The notes under the pieces: model-generated
What the model was told of the DNA's origin: nothing
Seen by the model: only the letters and a program-made list of their open reading frames with translations
Database searches by the model: none
Origin: Actinomadura sp. 6K520
GTDB lineage: Bacteria > Actinomycetota > Actinomycetes > Streptosporangiales > Streptosporangiaceae
Assembly: GCF_004349245.1 (NCBI RefSeq)
Contig: NZ_SMLC01000037.1
Location: forward strand, 1 to 53,296
Reading direction: 5' to 3'
DNA length: 53,296 nucleotides
Program-made: the position numbers and the translations under genes
Part shown: in pieces, positions 43,835-52,260 of the stretch
Numbering within the stretch: position 1 is the first letter of the stretch
Layout of the letters: each line of letters starts with the position of its first letter

Positions 43835-44809
43835 CTAGGGGCGTTCTCCCGGTTCGTTGACGACGGCCGTGTCGAGGATCGCGTGGTCGCGGTCGCCCAT
43901 GTAGCGGTAGGTCTCGGGGTTCAGGACGATCAGCCGGCCGTCCCGCCCGCGGCCGCGGGCGGCGATCACTCCGATGCCGTGCCGTCCGGCGTAGTCGGTG
44001 GCGTCACGGGTCACCCGCACGCCGGGGATCTTCGCCAGCGCCCGGTACAGCGCCGCGTTGGTTCTGGGCGGGATGAGCTGGTCGTCGCGGAGCAGACGGG
44101 CGATGACCCCGAAGGTGGTCACGTCCCCTCCGTCGTCGCCGTGGTCCCGCCTGATCCGTTCGAGCAGGGCGTCCGGGTCGGTGGGCAGCCCGGCCACGTA
44201 GTCATAGAGCCTGTTCGGGGTGCGGCTCACCACACCGGGTCCGCCGATGATCCCGCCGTTGAACCGCGGGTCGGCGCGGCCGGGCGCGGGCCGCTCTCCG
44301 GGCCGGAGGATGCGCGTCACCCGGACCTGCCCGCCCTCCACGGACTTCGCCATCTGCCTGCCGTCGAACTTCCACCACTCCTCGACCTTCACCTTGTCGT
44401 GCAGTTCCGCATCCCGCCCGGCCGCGTTGCCCGGCTTGATCTCGAAACGGCTCGTCTGCCGCGTGTAGACCCACTGCCCCGGCGTGGGGCGAGGGGGCGT
44501 CCTCTGGTGCTCGACGGTGCTCGCGGCCAGTTCCAGTGTCCGCAGGTTCGTGTCCGGGCCGCGCTCAGGCGTGCCGCCGGAGAACACACCGCCCAGCTGC
44601 GCCGCGACGAGCGTCATGGCGCCCACCGTGGTCGCCGCGACGGCGAGGGCCGCGCGCCGGTCGACGCGCGCCCGCGGCGCGGGACGCCGGTCGGAAGCCG
44701 AGCCGAACTCGGCCTGCAGGCGCGCCCACGCCCTCGCCTTCGCATGGGGATCATGCGGTTCGGCACTCGGGCGGATCCGGCTGATGAGTGCGATGTCCTC
44801 GTCGTTCAT
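43835..44809 (-). CDS. CU044_5270-type membrane-anchored protein, partner of the upstream sigma factor
   Basis: 324 aa from ATG 44809, overlapping the sigma factor stop by 4 bp. The cytoplasmic N-terminus (1-66, MNDEDIALISRIRPSAEPHD) precedes one TM (about 68-88), and a roughly 230-residue external domain follows with GQWVYTRQTSRFEIKPG and LDTAVVNEPGERP. This order is the standard arrangement of the CU044_5270 family, which almost always follows an ECF sigma factor. An anti-sigma-like, membrane-tethered control role is inferred. Confidence 0.88.
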   Translation of the reverse strand: MNDEDIALISRIRPSAEPHDPHAKARAWARLQAEFGSASDRRPAPRARVDRRAALAVAATTVGAMTLVAAQLGGVFSGGTPERGPDTNLRTLELAASTVEHQRTPPRPTPGQWVYTRQTSRFEIKPGNAAGRDAELHDKVKVEEWWKFDGRQMAKSVEGGQVRVTRILRPGERPAPGRADPRFNGGIIGGPGVVSRTPNRLYDYVAGLPTDPDALLERIRRDHGDDGGDVTTFGVIARLLRDDQLIPPRTNAALYRALAKIPGVRVTRDATDYAGRHGIGVIAARGRGRDGRLIVLNPETYRYMGDRDHAILDTAVVNEPGERP

Positions 44810-45402
44810 GAATCCTCCTGCATCCGCATGGGGTCGATGTCGCCGAGGGCCCGGCGGAACTTCTTGCGCCCGCGATGCAGGCGTGACCTGACGGTGCCCA
44901 GCGGAAGGCCGAGTGCTTGCGCCGTCTCCTCGTACGTCAGGTCGGCCCAGGCGATCAGAAGTAACAGGTCGCGTTCGGCGGGGGAGAGCCGCGCCAGCGC
45001 GGAAGCGAGCCGGGGTCCGAGCCGCTGCGCGGTCAGCCGGTCGTCGCTGCTCTGGTCGAACGCCTCGACGGACCATTCGGCGTCTACGCGGGCCAGCAGG
45101 CGGTGATGGCGGCGTTCGGTCCTCCTGTGCTGGCGGATGAGGTTGGTCGCTATGCCGTACAGCCACGGGCGGGCGTCGGCCCGCCCCAGGTCGTACCGCT
45201 GCCGGTTGCGGAACGCGACCGCGAAGGTCTCCGCGCCTACGTCCTCGGCGAGCTGGGGGCCCAGCCGCCGGGTGATGTAGCGGTGGATCTCGTCCCAGTG
45301 CCGGTGGAAGATCCTGGCGAATCTCTCGGGCTCGGTGAGGGACGCGCCGATCGCCTCACCGTCGGTCATCCCTCCGGAGTCCGGAGGCCCTGTGATCGTC
45401 AC
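44806..45402 (-). CDS. ECF sigma factor
   Basis: 198 aa from GTG 45402, which has AGAGGAAG at good spacing; ATG 45369 has GGAGG only one base away. Region 2: FARIFHRHWDEIHRYITRRLGPQLAEDVGAETF to GIATNLIRQHRRTERR; region 4: LSPAERDLLLLIAWADLTYEETAQALGLPLGTVRSRLHRGRK. It shares ATGA with the membrane protein downstream, its probable regulator. Target genes unknown. Confidence 0.93.
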   Translation of the reverse strand: MTITGPPDSGGMTDGEAIGASLTEPERFARIFHRHWDEIHRYITRRLGPQLAEDVGAETFAVAFRNRQRYDLGRADARPWLYGIATNLIRQHRRTERRHHRLLARVDAEWSVEAFDQSSDDRLTAQRLGPRLASALARLSPAERDLLLLIAWADLTYEETAQALGLPLGTVRSRLHRGRKKFRRALGDIDPMRMQEDS

Positions 45403-45559
45403 CAACCGCTTCCTCTCTGCCGTCTCGCGCCGGTCACCCGGTACTTGTCGGCAGGCCCGCCCCTTGTTCCACCTTTTTCGCGCCCGGCGCCCTGCTTCAG
45501 GCGGCCCGGCTCGACGGCGATGCCACCGGAAGTACCGCCGCGTCGGCGGAGGCATCCGG

Positions 45560-46156
45560 TCAGGGCTTCAGGGCGGGTAGCAGCATGCCGTCGAGGAGGG
45601 CGTCGACGTCGGTGGGCGGAGGCGCGAGGACCAGCATCATGAAGACGCGCAGGAGCCAGTGGGCGAGGTCGAGCGGGTCCTGGGGGCGGATGCGCCCGGC
45701 GTCCATCAGGCTCTGGTAGAGCGGGGCCAGCATCCGGGCGCCCTGATCGAGCATGGGACCGGCGTGCGCGGCGAGAGCGCGTCCGATGAAGTCGGGCTCG
45801 TCGCGCAGCACCTTGGCCAGCACCGGGTTGGCCCACGCGTGCCGCAGCAGCGCGGCCAGCGGCCGGGTGATCACTTCGGGTCCGTCGGCCTCGCCGAACA
45901 TCCGGGGGAGCGTGCCGTAGAAGGCGTGCAGGTCACGGGAGAGCAGCAGCCAGGCGGCGTTCTCCACCGAGCCGATCTGCCGGTAGACGGTGCTGCGCGA
46001 GACGCCCATCTCCCGGGCGATGTCCGCCATCGAGGTGCGGGACAGGCCGTGCCGGGCCAGGCAGCGTGACGCGGCATCCAGGCAGGGACCCAGTTCCGGG
46101 GCGGGCGGGGGCGGCAGGCGCCGGGCGAGGTCCGGCAGGGCGATCGCGGCGTCCAC
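45560..46156 (-). CDS. TetR-family regulator
   Basis: 198 aa. HTH at about 35-62 (MADIAREMGVSRSTVYRQIGS). The C-terminal ligand/dimer domain is helical (LAALLRHAWANPVLAKVLRDEP). Divergent from the MpaB-like oxygenase 75 bp away, with an operator-like repeat between them, so it probably represses that gene and itself. Ligand unknown; a fatty or polycyclic compound would suit the target. Confidence 0.92.
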   Translation of the reverse strand: MDAAIALPDLARRLPPPPAPELGPCLDAASRCLARHGLSRTSMADIAREMGVSRSTVYRQIGSVENAAWLLLSRDLHAFYGTLPRMFGEADGPEVITRPLAALLRHAWANPVLAKVLRDEPDFIGRALAAHAGPMLDQGARMLAPLYQSLMDAGRIRPQDPLDLAHWLLRVFMMLVLAPPPTDVDALLDGMLLPALKP

Positions 46157-46177
46157 CCGGCCATTATGCCCCCTCTG

Positions 46178-46200
46178 GACACATGCAACATTTCCGTGTC
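46178..46200. promoter_or_regulatory. Candidate TetR operator
   Basis: GACAC-N13-GTGTC, 23 bp in total, in the 75-bp divergent promoter between the TetR gene and the oxygenase gene. The centre has a local AT-rich CAACATTT. Arms are short, so confidence is moderate. Confidence 0.45.
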
Positions 46201-46231
46201 ATCGTCTCATGAACAGTGAAGGAGGCCCGGG

Positions 46232-47125
46232 ATGGCGGCAGCTGAGCACCTCGACGACCGGACCGCGCAGGCGGCCGAACCCATCGGCCCGCAGTCGCTG
46301 CTGTGGCGGATCGCGGGCGACTCGCGGGCGGCGCTCCCGGGCGGCGCCACCGGACTGCTCCAGCTGATGTACCCGCCGCTGGGCACGGCCGTCGCCGAGC
46401 AGTCCGGCTTCTTCGACGACCCGTTCGGCCGGATCTGGCGGTCGGTCCCGCAGATCTGGGCGACGATCTTCGAACCGGACGGCCCCGAGCGCGCCCGCCG
46501 GATCCGGGACCTGCACCTGGACATCAAGGGCGTGGACTCCGAGGGGCGCAGGTTCCACGCCCTGGACCCCGAGACGTTCTGGTGGGCGCACGCCACGTTC
46601 ACCTGGCACATGTTCCGGACGGCCGAGCTGTTCTTCCCGGCCGGCGCCCTGACCGCCGCCGACCACGACCGCCTCTACGCCGGGACGGTCGCCTGGTACG
46701 CCCGGTACGGCGTGAGCATGCGCCCGGTGCCGCCCGACTACGCCGCCTTCCGGACCGCGTTCGACGCGTTCTGCGCCGAACGCCTGGAGATGACCGCCCC
46801 GGCCGCCCGGTCCATCGAGATCGCCCGCACGGACGGCATCGGCGCGGTCCCGTTCGTGCCGGCCATGGCCATCCGGGCGGCCCGGCCGGTCCTGCGGCCA
46901 CTGGGCACGCTGGTGGCGATCGGCTGCCTGCCCGAGCCGGTCCGGACCCGCTTCGGCATCGAGTGGTCCCCGCGCGACCAGCGCCGCTTCGACCGCATGG
47001 CCGCGCTGGTCCGCGCCTCGGCGCGCCTCGTCCCACGGCGCCTCGACCAGTGGATGCTGCTGACCCAGCTGCGCATGATCGGCGCCAAGACCCGCAGGGA
47101 GCGCTACCGCCCCACCGAACACTGA
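46232..47125 (+). CDS. DUF2236/MpaB-like oxygenase family protein
   Basis: 297 aa. Hallmarks of the latex-clearing-protein/MpaB family: LLWRIAGDSRAALPGGATGLLQLMYPPLG near the start, HLDIKGVDSEGRRFHALDPETFWWAHATFTWHMFRTAELF centrally, and VPFVPAMAIRAARPVLRPLGTL. The His residues in the centre are candidate heme ligands. Members oxidise hydrophobic substrates such as rubber or are of unknown function. Repressed probably by the divergent TetR protein. Confidence 0.9.
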   Translation: MAAAEHLDDRTAQAAEPIGPQSLLWRIAGDSRAALPGGATGLLQLMYPPLGTAVAEQSGFFDDPFGRIWRSVPQIWATIFEPDGPERARRIRDLHLDIKGVDSEGRRFHALDPETFWWAHATFTWHMFRTAELFFPAGALTAADHDRLYAGTVAWYARYGVSMRPVPPDYAAFRTAFDAFCAERLEMTAPAARSIEIARTDGIGAVPFVPAMAIRAARPVLRPLGTLVAIGCLPEPVRTRFGIEWSPRDQRRFDRMAALVRASARLVPRRLDQWMLLTQLRMIGAKTRRERYRPTEH

Positions 47126-47233
47126 CCGGCCCCGGCCGGGGCGGTTCGCGGACACCCCTGGAGACGAGCGTGTGCGGGAATCCCTCCTCCGCAGACGGCC
47201 GCCTCGGCGGACGCCTTCCGGGCCGGCACCACG

Positions 47234-48247
47234 TCAACGCCAGGGATCGAGGGCGTGCTTGCCGCGGGTCCGGCCCGCCGCCAGGCGCCGCAACACGTCC
47301 GGCCCCGCGGCCAGCGGATGGACCCGGGGGTTTCCAGGTGGGTAGACGCCGCAGGCGATCAGTGCCTCGATCTCGGTGAGGAGCGACCGGTAGAGGGCCG
47401 GGGCCGCGTCCGCCAGCGCCCCTATGTGCAGGCCCTTGAGCTGCACCCGGTGCCTGAAGACCAGGTCGTGCGTGGACAGACCGGCGTCGCCGGACGCGGC
47501 ACCGAACACCACGACGCGTCCGGTGAAAGGCCGGGCGGCGGACAGGCTGGCCTCGAACGTGGCCCGCCCGACCGATTCCAGGACCAGGTCGACCCCGCCG
47601 GTCAGGCGGAGGATCTCCGCGGCCAGATCGGGGCGCCGGGCGTCCAGGACCTCGTCGGCACCGAGCGCCCTGACCGTGCCGTGCTTCGCCGGTGACGCGG
47701 TGGCGATCACGCGTGCGCCGTAGTGCCGGGCGAGGCGGACGGCGGCCTGCCCCACACCTCCGGCCGCGGCGTGGACGAGCACCGTATCCCCGGGGCTGAT
47801 CTCGCCCAGCGGCTTCAGCGCCGCCAATGCGGTGGCCCAGTTGAGCACCAGGCCGAGGGCCTCGGCGTCGCTCCAGCCGGAGGGGACGGGAAGCGCACCC
47901 GCCGCGGGCATCGTCATGTACTGCGCGAAGGCACCCGGGCCGGCCCCGATGACGCGGGTGCCGGGTCGCAATGGCTCGTCGATGCCCGGCCCGGTCCCCA
48001 CGATCTCCCCGGCGGCTTCGAAGCCCGCCACGTAGGGCGGCTGGGGGCCGCCCCCGTAAGTACCGTACGACTGCATGACGTCCGCGAAGTTGACCCCGGC
48101 GGCCCCCACGCGGACGAGGTACTCGCCGGGGCCCGGGACGGGACGGCGCTGACCGGCCGTGAGCGTCAGATCCTCCGGCCCCCGATCCGACCGCTGGACG
48201 AGTGCCCGTACCGTCTCCCCGGCGGTGTTCCGCTCGTTGATCTCCAT
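47234..48247 (-). CDS. Zinc-type alcohol dehydrogenase-like / quinone oxidoreductase (MDR superfamily)
   Basis: 337 aa. GroES-like N-terminal domain (PGPGEYLVRVGAAGVNFADVMQ; PPYVAGFEAAGEIVGTG) and NADP-binding Rossmann fold VLVHAAAGGVGQAAVRLARHYGARVIATAS. No catalytic or structural zinc Cys set is present, as in QOR/zeta-crystallin enzymes. It reduces quinones or enones in the cytosol. The MerR gene lies 46 bp upstream on the same strand, and the gap looks like a MerR-type promoter. Confidence 0.92.
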   Translation of the reverse strand: MEINERNTAGETVRALVQRSDRGPEDLTLTAGQRRPVPGPGEYLVRVGAAGVNFADVMQSYGTYGGGPQPPYVAGFEAAGEIVGTGPGIDEPLRPGTRVIGAGPGAFAQYMTMPAAGALPVPSGWSDAEALGLVLNWATALAALKPLGEISPGDTVLVHAAAGGVGQAAVRLARHYGARVIATASPAKHGTVRALGADEVLDARRPDLAAEILRLTGGVDLVLESVGRATFEASLSAARPFTGRVVVFGAASGDAGLSTHDLVFRHRVQLKGLHIGALADAAPALYRSLLTEIEALIACGVYPPGNPRVHPLAAGPDVLRRLAAGRTRGKHALDPWR

Positions 48248-48293
48248 GCGCCGAAGGTAGGAGCCTCACACTTGCGGCAATGTCAAGCGGCGG
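48248..48293 (-). promoter_or_regulatory. MerR-type promoter of the quinone oxidoreductase
   Basis: The minus strand reads TTGACATTGCCGCAAGTGTG and then AGGCTCC-TACCTT: a good -35 (TTGACA) and a -10-like TACCTT separated by 20-21 bp, too long for normal promoters but typical for MerR control. The centre TTGC-C-GCAA is palindromic. Very similar in layout to the promoter at 20740-20805. Confidence 0.6.
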
Positions 48294-48659
48294 TCATCGA
48301 CGGACGCCGCGGGCCTTGCCCAGATAGGCGTCGAGGGCCGCCCGCTGGTCGCTGAGGACGGCGATGCGCGCGGCAAGCCGGTCGCGATGCCGCTCCACCT
48401 CCCGCAGGAACTCCGCGCACACCGCATCCGCGCCGGCATCGGGGTCGTCGGCGAGGTGGGGGAGGACCTCCCTGATCAGGCGCACGGGCAGCCCGGACTC
48501 CAGCAGCGAGCGGATGACGAGCACCCGGTCGATGGTCGACCGGCAGTAGTCGCGGAACCCGTTGCTGCAACGACCCGGGACGATCAGGCCCTCATCCTCG
48601 TAGTGCCGCAACGACCGCGGACTCACGCCGCTGACTCGGGAGGCTTCACCGATCTTCAC
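48294..48659 (-). CDS. MerR-family transcriptional regulator
   Basis: 121 aa, GTG start at 48659 where homology begins (KIGEASRVSGVSPRSLRHYEDEGLIVPGR). C-terminal helices include the dimer coiled coil EFLREVERHRDRLAARIAVLSDQRAALDAYL. One Cys in GRCSNGFRDYC region plus CAEF, not a known metal set. Located directly upstream of the oxidoreductase gene with a MerR-type promoter between them, so this is its probable activator; redox-active compounds are a plausible signal. Confidence 0.92.
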   Translation of the reverse strand: MKIGEASRVSGVSPRSLRHYEDEGLIVPGRCSNGFRDYCRSTIDRVLVIRSLLESGLPVRLIREVLPHLADDPDAGADAVCAEFLREVERHRDRLAARIAVLSDQRAALDAYLGKARGVRR

Positions 48660-48714
48660 ACCCGCTGGCAACGCCCTGGCGCACCCCGTTCTTCCGGTGC
48701 CCGCCGTTCCGAGG

Positions 48715-49962
48715 TCACTCCCAGTGCAGGCGTTGGCGGAGGAGAGCGTGCTGCGCCGGGTTGGTGGTGTGGGCCAGGGCGTGCCGGTCGGCGGTGTGGG
48801 CGTCCTCGTGGTGGCCGGTGGCGCGCAGGAGTTCGGCGCGGGTGGCGTGGAACAGCGGGTAGTGCTCCAGGGCCTTGCGGTCGGCCGGCGGAAGGGCGTC
48901 CAGGTCGGCCAGGGCGTTGCCGGGGCCGCCGCGGGCACCGGGGTGGTGGTGCAGGGCGATGGCGCGCTGGAGCCGGTGGACGGGTGAGGGTGCCAGGGCC
49001 AGGAGCATGTCGTAGAGCACCACGATCTGCGGCCAGTCGGTATCGGCCCAGGTGGGGGCCTCGGCGTGGCAGGCGAGGATGGCGGCCTGCAGCTGGTAGG
49101 GGCCGGGACGGCGCAGTTTCGCGGCGCGTTCGATCAGCCGGGTGGCGCCGGTGATCGCCTCGTGGTCCCACCGGGCGCGGTCCTGGTCGGGCAGGAGGAC
49201 CAGGCCGCCGGCGGGGTCGAAGCGGGCGCCGGTGCGGGCCTGGTGCAGGCGGATGAGGGCGAGCAGGCCGAGGACCTCGGGCTGCCGGGGCAGCAGCCAG
49301 GCCAGCTGGGCGGCCAGCCACTCGGCGTCGTCGGCCAGATCGGGCGCGTGGGGGCGCTCGCCGGTGCTGGTCAGGTAGCCCTCGTTGAACAGCAGGTAGA
49401 TGACCGCGAGGACCTGGCCGAGCCGCTCGGGCAGCTCGGCGCCGGCGGGGATGCGGTACGGGATGCCCGCCTCAGTGATCTTGCGTTTGGCGCGGGTGAT
49501 GCGCTGCCCCACGGTGGCCTCGGGGACGAGGAACGCGGCGGCGATCTGGGCGGTGGTCAGCCCGCACACGGTGCGGAGGGTCAGCGCGATCTGCGCGGTG
49601 CGGGGCAGCGCGGGGTGGCAGCAGGTGAAGACGAGCTTCAGCCGGTCGTCGGGTTCGGCCGGCGCCGGCCAGGTGAGCTGGGCCAGCTTGCCGCGGTAGG
49701 TGGCCTGGCGGCGCAGGAGGTCGATGCCGCGGCGGCGGGCGGTGGTCAGCAGCCAGGCGTCGGGGTGCTCGGGGATCCCGTCGGCGGGCCAGCGCCGCAG
49801 GGCGGTCTCGATGGCGTCCTGGACGAGGTCCTCGGCGGCGGCGAAGTCGCCCAGCACCCGCACCAGGCACGCCGTCAGCCGGCCCGCGTGCTCGCGGACC
49901 ACGCGGGCCAGCTCGGCGCGCACCTCGTCGGGCGGGTGCGCGGGTTCGTACGGGGCCGTCAT
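48715..49962 (-). CDS. ECF42-family sigma factor (SigJ-independent, TPR-like C-terminal extension)
   Basis: 415 aa from ATG 49962. Sigma regions occupy the first 190 residues (LGDFAAAEDLVQDAIETALRRWP; LALTLRTVCGLTTAQIAAAFLVPEATVGQRITRAKRKI). The long C-terminal part has the conserved LLFNEGY, then ALIRLHQARTGARFD, and helical repeats (DUF6596/TPR-like). This is the ECF42 architecture, in which the C-terminal extension is needed for activity and no anti-sigma factor exists. The YCII/DGPF gene 5 bp upstream (50306-49968) is the standard ECF42 partner. Confidence 0.94.
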   Translation of the reverse strand: MTAPYEPAHPPDEVRAELARVVREHAGRLTACLVRVLGDFAAAEDLVQDAIETALRRWPADGIPEHPDAWLLTTARRRGIDLLRRQATYRGKLAQLTWPAPAEPDDRLKLVFTCCHPALPRTAQIALTLRTVCGLTTAQIAAAFLVPEATVGQRITRAKRKITEAGIPYRIPAGAELPERLGQVLAVIYLLFNEGYLTSTGERPHAPDLADDAEWLAAQLAWLLPRQPEVLGLLALIRLHQARTGARFDPAGGLVLLPDQDRARWDHEAITGATRLIERAAKLRRPGPYQLQAAILACHAEAPTWADTDWPQIVVLYDMLLALAPSPVHRLQRAIALHHHPGARGGPGNALADLDALPPADRKALEHYPLFHATRAELLRATGHHEDAHTADRHALAHTTNPAQHALLRQRLHWE

Positions 49963-49967
49963 CCGTG

Positions 49968-50306
49968 TCAGGTGATCGGCCGGATCTCGACGACCGGGCA
50001 GCCCGGCCACGCGCGCGCGACCGCCATCGCCTCGTCCAGGTCGGCGACCTCGAGCTCGGCGTAACCGGAGACGACCTCCTTGCCCTCCACGAAGGGGCCG
50101 TCGGTGACGATGGCGTCGCCGCCGGTCAGCCGCATCGTGGTGGCCGTCTCCGGGGCGTGCAGGCGCGCGTGGTGGGTGATCTGGGCCGCGTGCTCGCTGA
50201 ACCAGCGGCCGACCGCCTCGAACGCCTCCTGCCGCTCGGCCTCGGACATCGCCTCCAGGTCGCGGGCGAACTCCTCGGTCTCCGCGAACATCAGCACGTA
50301 CTTCAC
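49968..50306 (-). CDS. YCII-related (DGPF) domain protein, ECF42 partner
   Basis: 112 aa. MKYVLMFAETEEFARDL opening, central GGDAIVTDGPFVEGKEVVSGYAELEVADLDEAM with the name-giving DGPF motif, and the closing AWPGCPVVEIRPI. YCII-like proteins are small ferredoxin-fold, possibly enzymatic, dimers. It ends 5 bp before the ECF42 sigma factor gene, a pairing conserved across actinomycetes. Likely both member and target of that sigma factor's regulon. Confidence 0.93.
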   Translation of the reverse strand: MKYVLMFAETEEFARDLEAMSEAERQEAFEAVGRWFSEHAAQITHHARLHAPETATTMRLTGGDAIVTDGPFVEGKEVVSGYAELEVADLDEAMAVARAWPGCPVVEIRPIT

Positions 50307-50352
50307 GCTTTCGTCCCTTCCCGAACTCGTGGTCGTTTGGTCCCCGGGGCGG

Positions 50353-50766
50353 TCACTGTACGTCGGACGGTTCGGCCAAGGGGCAGTACAGGTCGATGCC
50401 GTTCCCGTCGGGGTCGGTCACGGTGGCGTACCGCATGCCCCAGAACGCGTCCCAGGGCTCCTGCACGCCGGGGTATCCGGCGGCGGTGAGCTCGGCGTAC
50501 TTGGCGTCGACGTCGGCCGGGGAGCCGAACCGGAACGCCAGGAAGTTGCGCGGGTCGCCGGACGGGCGGTTCCAGCCCCCGGTCTGGGCGGAGCCGCGGA
50601 ACTTCTCGGTGTCCAGCATCAGGTGCAGGCCGCCGGGCAGGTCGCAGCTCGCGTGGTCGGGGTAGGCGGGGTCGACGGTGAAGGTCAGGCCGAGCCGGGC
50701 GTAGAAGCCGATGGCGGCCTGGATGTCGGCGACGACGATGTCGACGGTGTCGAGGGTCGGGTTCAC
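50353..50766 (-). CDS. VOC family protein
   Basis: 137 aa. VDIVVADIQAAIGFYARLGLTF at the start and YATVTDPDGNGIDLYCPL at the end form the usual VOC frame. It is upstream of the YCII-ECF42 pair, 46 bp away on the same strand, and probably in the same operon. VOC proteins frequently accompany DGPF proteins in ECF42 regulons. Substrate unknown. Confidence 0.9.
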   Translation of the reverse strand: MNPTLDTVDIVVADIQAAIGFYARLGLTFTVDPAYPDHASCDLPGGLHLMLDTEKFRGSAQTGGWNRPSGDPRNFLAFRFGSPADVDAKYAELTAAGYPGVQEPWDAFWGMRYATVTDPDGNGIDLYCPLAEPSDVQ

Positions 50767-50809
50767 GGGTCCGCTCCTTGCGCTTGGGGAATGATGCCTT
50801 CACCCCCCA

Positions 50810-50837
50810 GACGAACGGGACCGGGCCCGATCCGACA
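50810..50837 (-). promoter_or_regulatory. Candidate ECF promoter ahead of the VOC-DGPF-ECF42 operon
   Basis: On the minus strand TGTCGG (50837-50832) is followed after 18 bp by CGTC (50813-50810), about 45 bp upstream of the VOC ATG. TGTCG-type -35 boxes are reported for ECF42 (from memory). The 18-bp spacing is not ideal. Confidence 0.4.
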
Positions 50838-50883
50838 ACGGCCGCGGGTCCGGCCGGCCGGGGCGGCACCCGCCGGGCTCCGG

Positions 50884-51297
50884 TCAGTCGGACGAGCCGG
50901 TGATGTTGACCATCCAGTTGATGCCGAAGCGGTCGGTGCACTGGCCGTACTCGTCGCCCCACATCTGCACCTCCAGCGGGACCGTCACGGTGCCGCTCTC
51001 GGACAGCTTCGCCCAGTAGCCGCGCAGCGTGTCGGCGTCGTCGCCGCTCAGGCTGATGGTGATGTTGTCGCCGGGGTTATGGGGCATGCCGGGCGGGGTG
51101 TCGGCGGCCATGAGCGTGTAGCCGAGCTCGGACCGCAGGGTGCCGTGCATGATCTTCTCGCCTTCCGGCGCGTCCGGGTCGCCGTACTCGCCGAAGGTGT
51201 GCATCGTCACCTCGCCGCCGAGGACGTCGTGGTAGAACTCCATCGCCTCCCGGGCGTTGCCGTTGAAGCTGATGTATGGATTGAGCTGCGATGTCAC
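50884..51297 (-). CDS. PhnB-like VOC family protein
   Basis: 137 aa from GTG 51297, with AGGAGG 8 bp upstream. The opening LNPYISFNGNAREAMEFYHDVLGGEVTMHTFGEYG and closing DRFGINWMVNI are typical of the PhnB/3-demethylubiquinone-like VOC subgroup. Cytosolic; substrate unknown. It is 117 bp upstream of the other VOC gene and likely part of the same ECF42-associated group. Confidence 0.92.
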   Translation of the reverse strand: MTSQLNPYISFNGNAREAMEFYHDVLGGEVTMHTFGEYGDPDAPEGEKIMHGTLRSELGYTLMAADTPPGMPHNPGDNITISLSGDDADTLRGYWAKLSESGTVTVPLEVQMWGDEYGQCTDRFGINWMVNITGSSD

Positions 51298-51393
51298 CGG
51301 GCGCCTCCTTTGTGACCCAGGTTGCGCTTCGATCCTCACCGTCCGTCTCCGCACGCGGCAACCGGCATTGGGACTCGGCATGGCCGAACTTCG

Positions 51394-51516
51394 GTAAAGG
51401 TGTTCCCGGCGACGGTGGTGTCGACCACCCTGGAAGGCCCCCTGGACTGGCCGGACGCGGACGTCGTGAGCGGCGACGCCGTCGACGTCGTCGCCCCCGT
51501 CCGCCACCGGCCGGCG
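51394..51516 (+). pseudogene. Fragment of a dihydrofolate reductase-like (RibD C-terminal) protein
   Basis: The plus strand reads FPATVVSTTLEGPLDWPDAD followed by VVSGDAVDVVA. This resembles the middle of small RibD_C/DHFR-like proteins, which have a K-x-VVS-x-TL-x-x-P-x-W segment followed by a ...GD-x-x-x-x-VA pattern. Neither the VxxxxxSLDG beginning nor the G-G-G end is present. About 40 codons survive between the VOC and thioesterase genes. Confidence 0.5.
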
Positions 51517-51523
51517 CGGCGTG

Positions 51524-51543
51524 CACATAGCGGGGTCTATGTG
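51524..51543. promoter_or_regulatory. CACATAG-N6-CTATGTG palindrome, second TetR-operator-like copy
   Basis: Perfect 7-bp arms (8 bp with the flanking G/C). It overlaps the stop codon of the thioesterase gene. Fifteen of 18 core positions match the palindrome in the TetR/thioesterase promoter. It could act as a TetR site or, being a hairpin at a gene end, as a weak terminator. Confidence 0.55.
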
Positions 51544-52220
51544 CTGGGTTGCTCCGGGACGGCGGGGGTGCCCAGCGGCTGGATGAAGATGCCCTCGGCC
51601 TCGACGGTGACGCCGTCGGCGTCGGAGATCGAGCCGGCCACGAAGATCTTGCGGCGCTCCTCGCCCACGATTCTCCCTTCGAGCCGCAGGGGGCCGAGGG
51701 GAGTGCCGCGCCGGTAGCGCATGGTGAGCGTCCCGGTGAAGGCCGTCCGCCGCCTTCCGGACGCCGTCTCGCCCAAGATGTGGTCGAGCAGCAACGCGGA
51801 GACTCCGCCGTGGACCAGTCCCGGAGGCCCCTCGTAGGCCGCGCCGAGGACCACGTCGGCGTGGCACCCGGCCGGATCATGGACGATGCGGAGCGGCGGG
51901 GCGATCCCGTTCGCCGCACCCACCACGGCGTTGCCCCAGTTCCAGGACCGGAATTCGGTGTTGTACCTGACTCCGGCGGGACCGGGCAGCTGGGCGGCCC
52001 GCAGCCTGTCGACGAGCGCGGCGAGGTCGTCCCTGACCCGATGGACCTCGTCGTCGTCGACCGTCGTGCGGATCGTCGCGTCGATCAGGTCGCGGACGGT
52101 TCCGGCCAGCGACTCGATCACCGCTTCCCGGCGTTCCACCTCGGCGGTCGGCGTATCGTCGCGGACGAAGCCGCCGGCTTTCCACGCGGACGCTCTGAGG
52201 GAGGGCTGGCGGCTCGTCAT
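51537..52220 (-). CDS. PaaI-family (hotdog-fold) thioesterase
   Basis: 227 aa. The N-terminal 85 residues are helical and charged (TVRDLIDATIRTTVDDDEVHRVRDDLAALVDRL). The hotdog domain runs about 90-227 with YEGPPGLVHGGVSALLLDHILGE, where the HGG motif and the acidic residue on the following helix form the active site. Hydrolyses acyl-CoA or acyl-ACP in the cytosol. Divergent from the TetR gene (113 bp), with an operator-like palindrome in the promoter and a second at its own 3' end. Confidence 0.9.
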   Translation of the reverse strand: MTSRQPSLRASAWKAGGFVRDDTPTAEVERREAVIESLAGTVRDLIDATIRTTVDDDEVHRVRDDLAALVDRLRAAQLPGPAGVRYNTEFRSWNWGNAVVGAANGIAPPLRIVHDPAGCHADVVLGAAYEGPPGLVHGGVSALLLDHILGETASGRRRTAFTGTLTMRYRRGTPLGPLRLEGRIVGEERRKIFVAGSISDADGVTVEAEGIFIQPLGTPAVPEQPST

Positions 52221-52260
52221 GCGCCGACCGTATACCCGCGGGAACCGGCGCCACCAGCAT

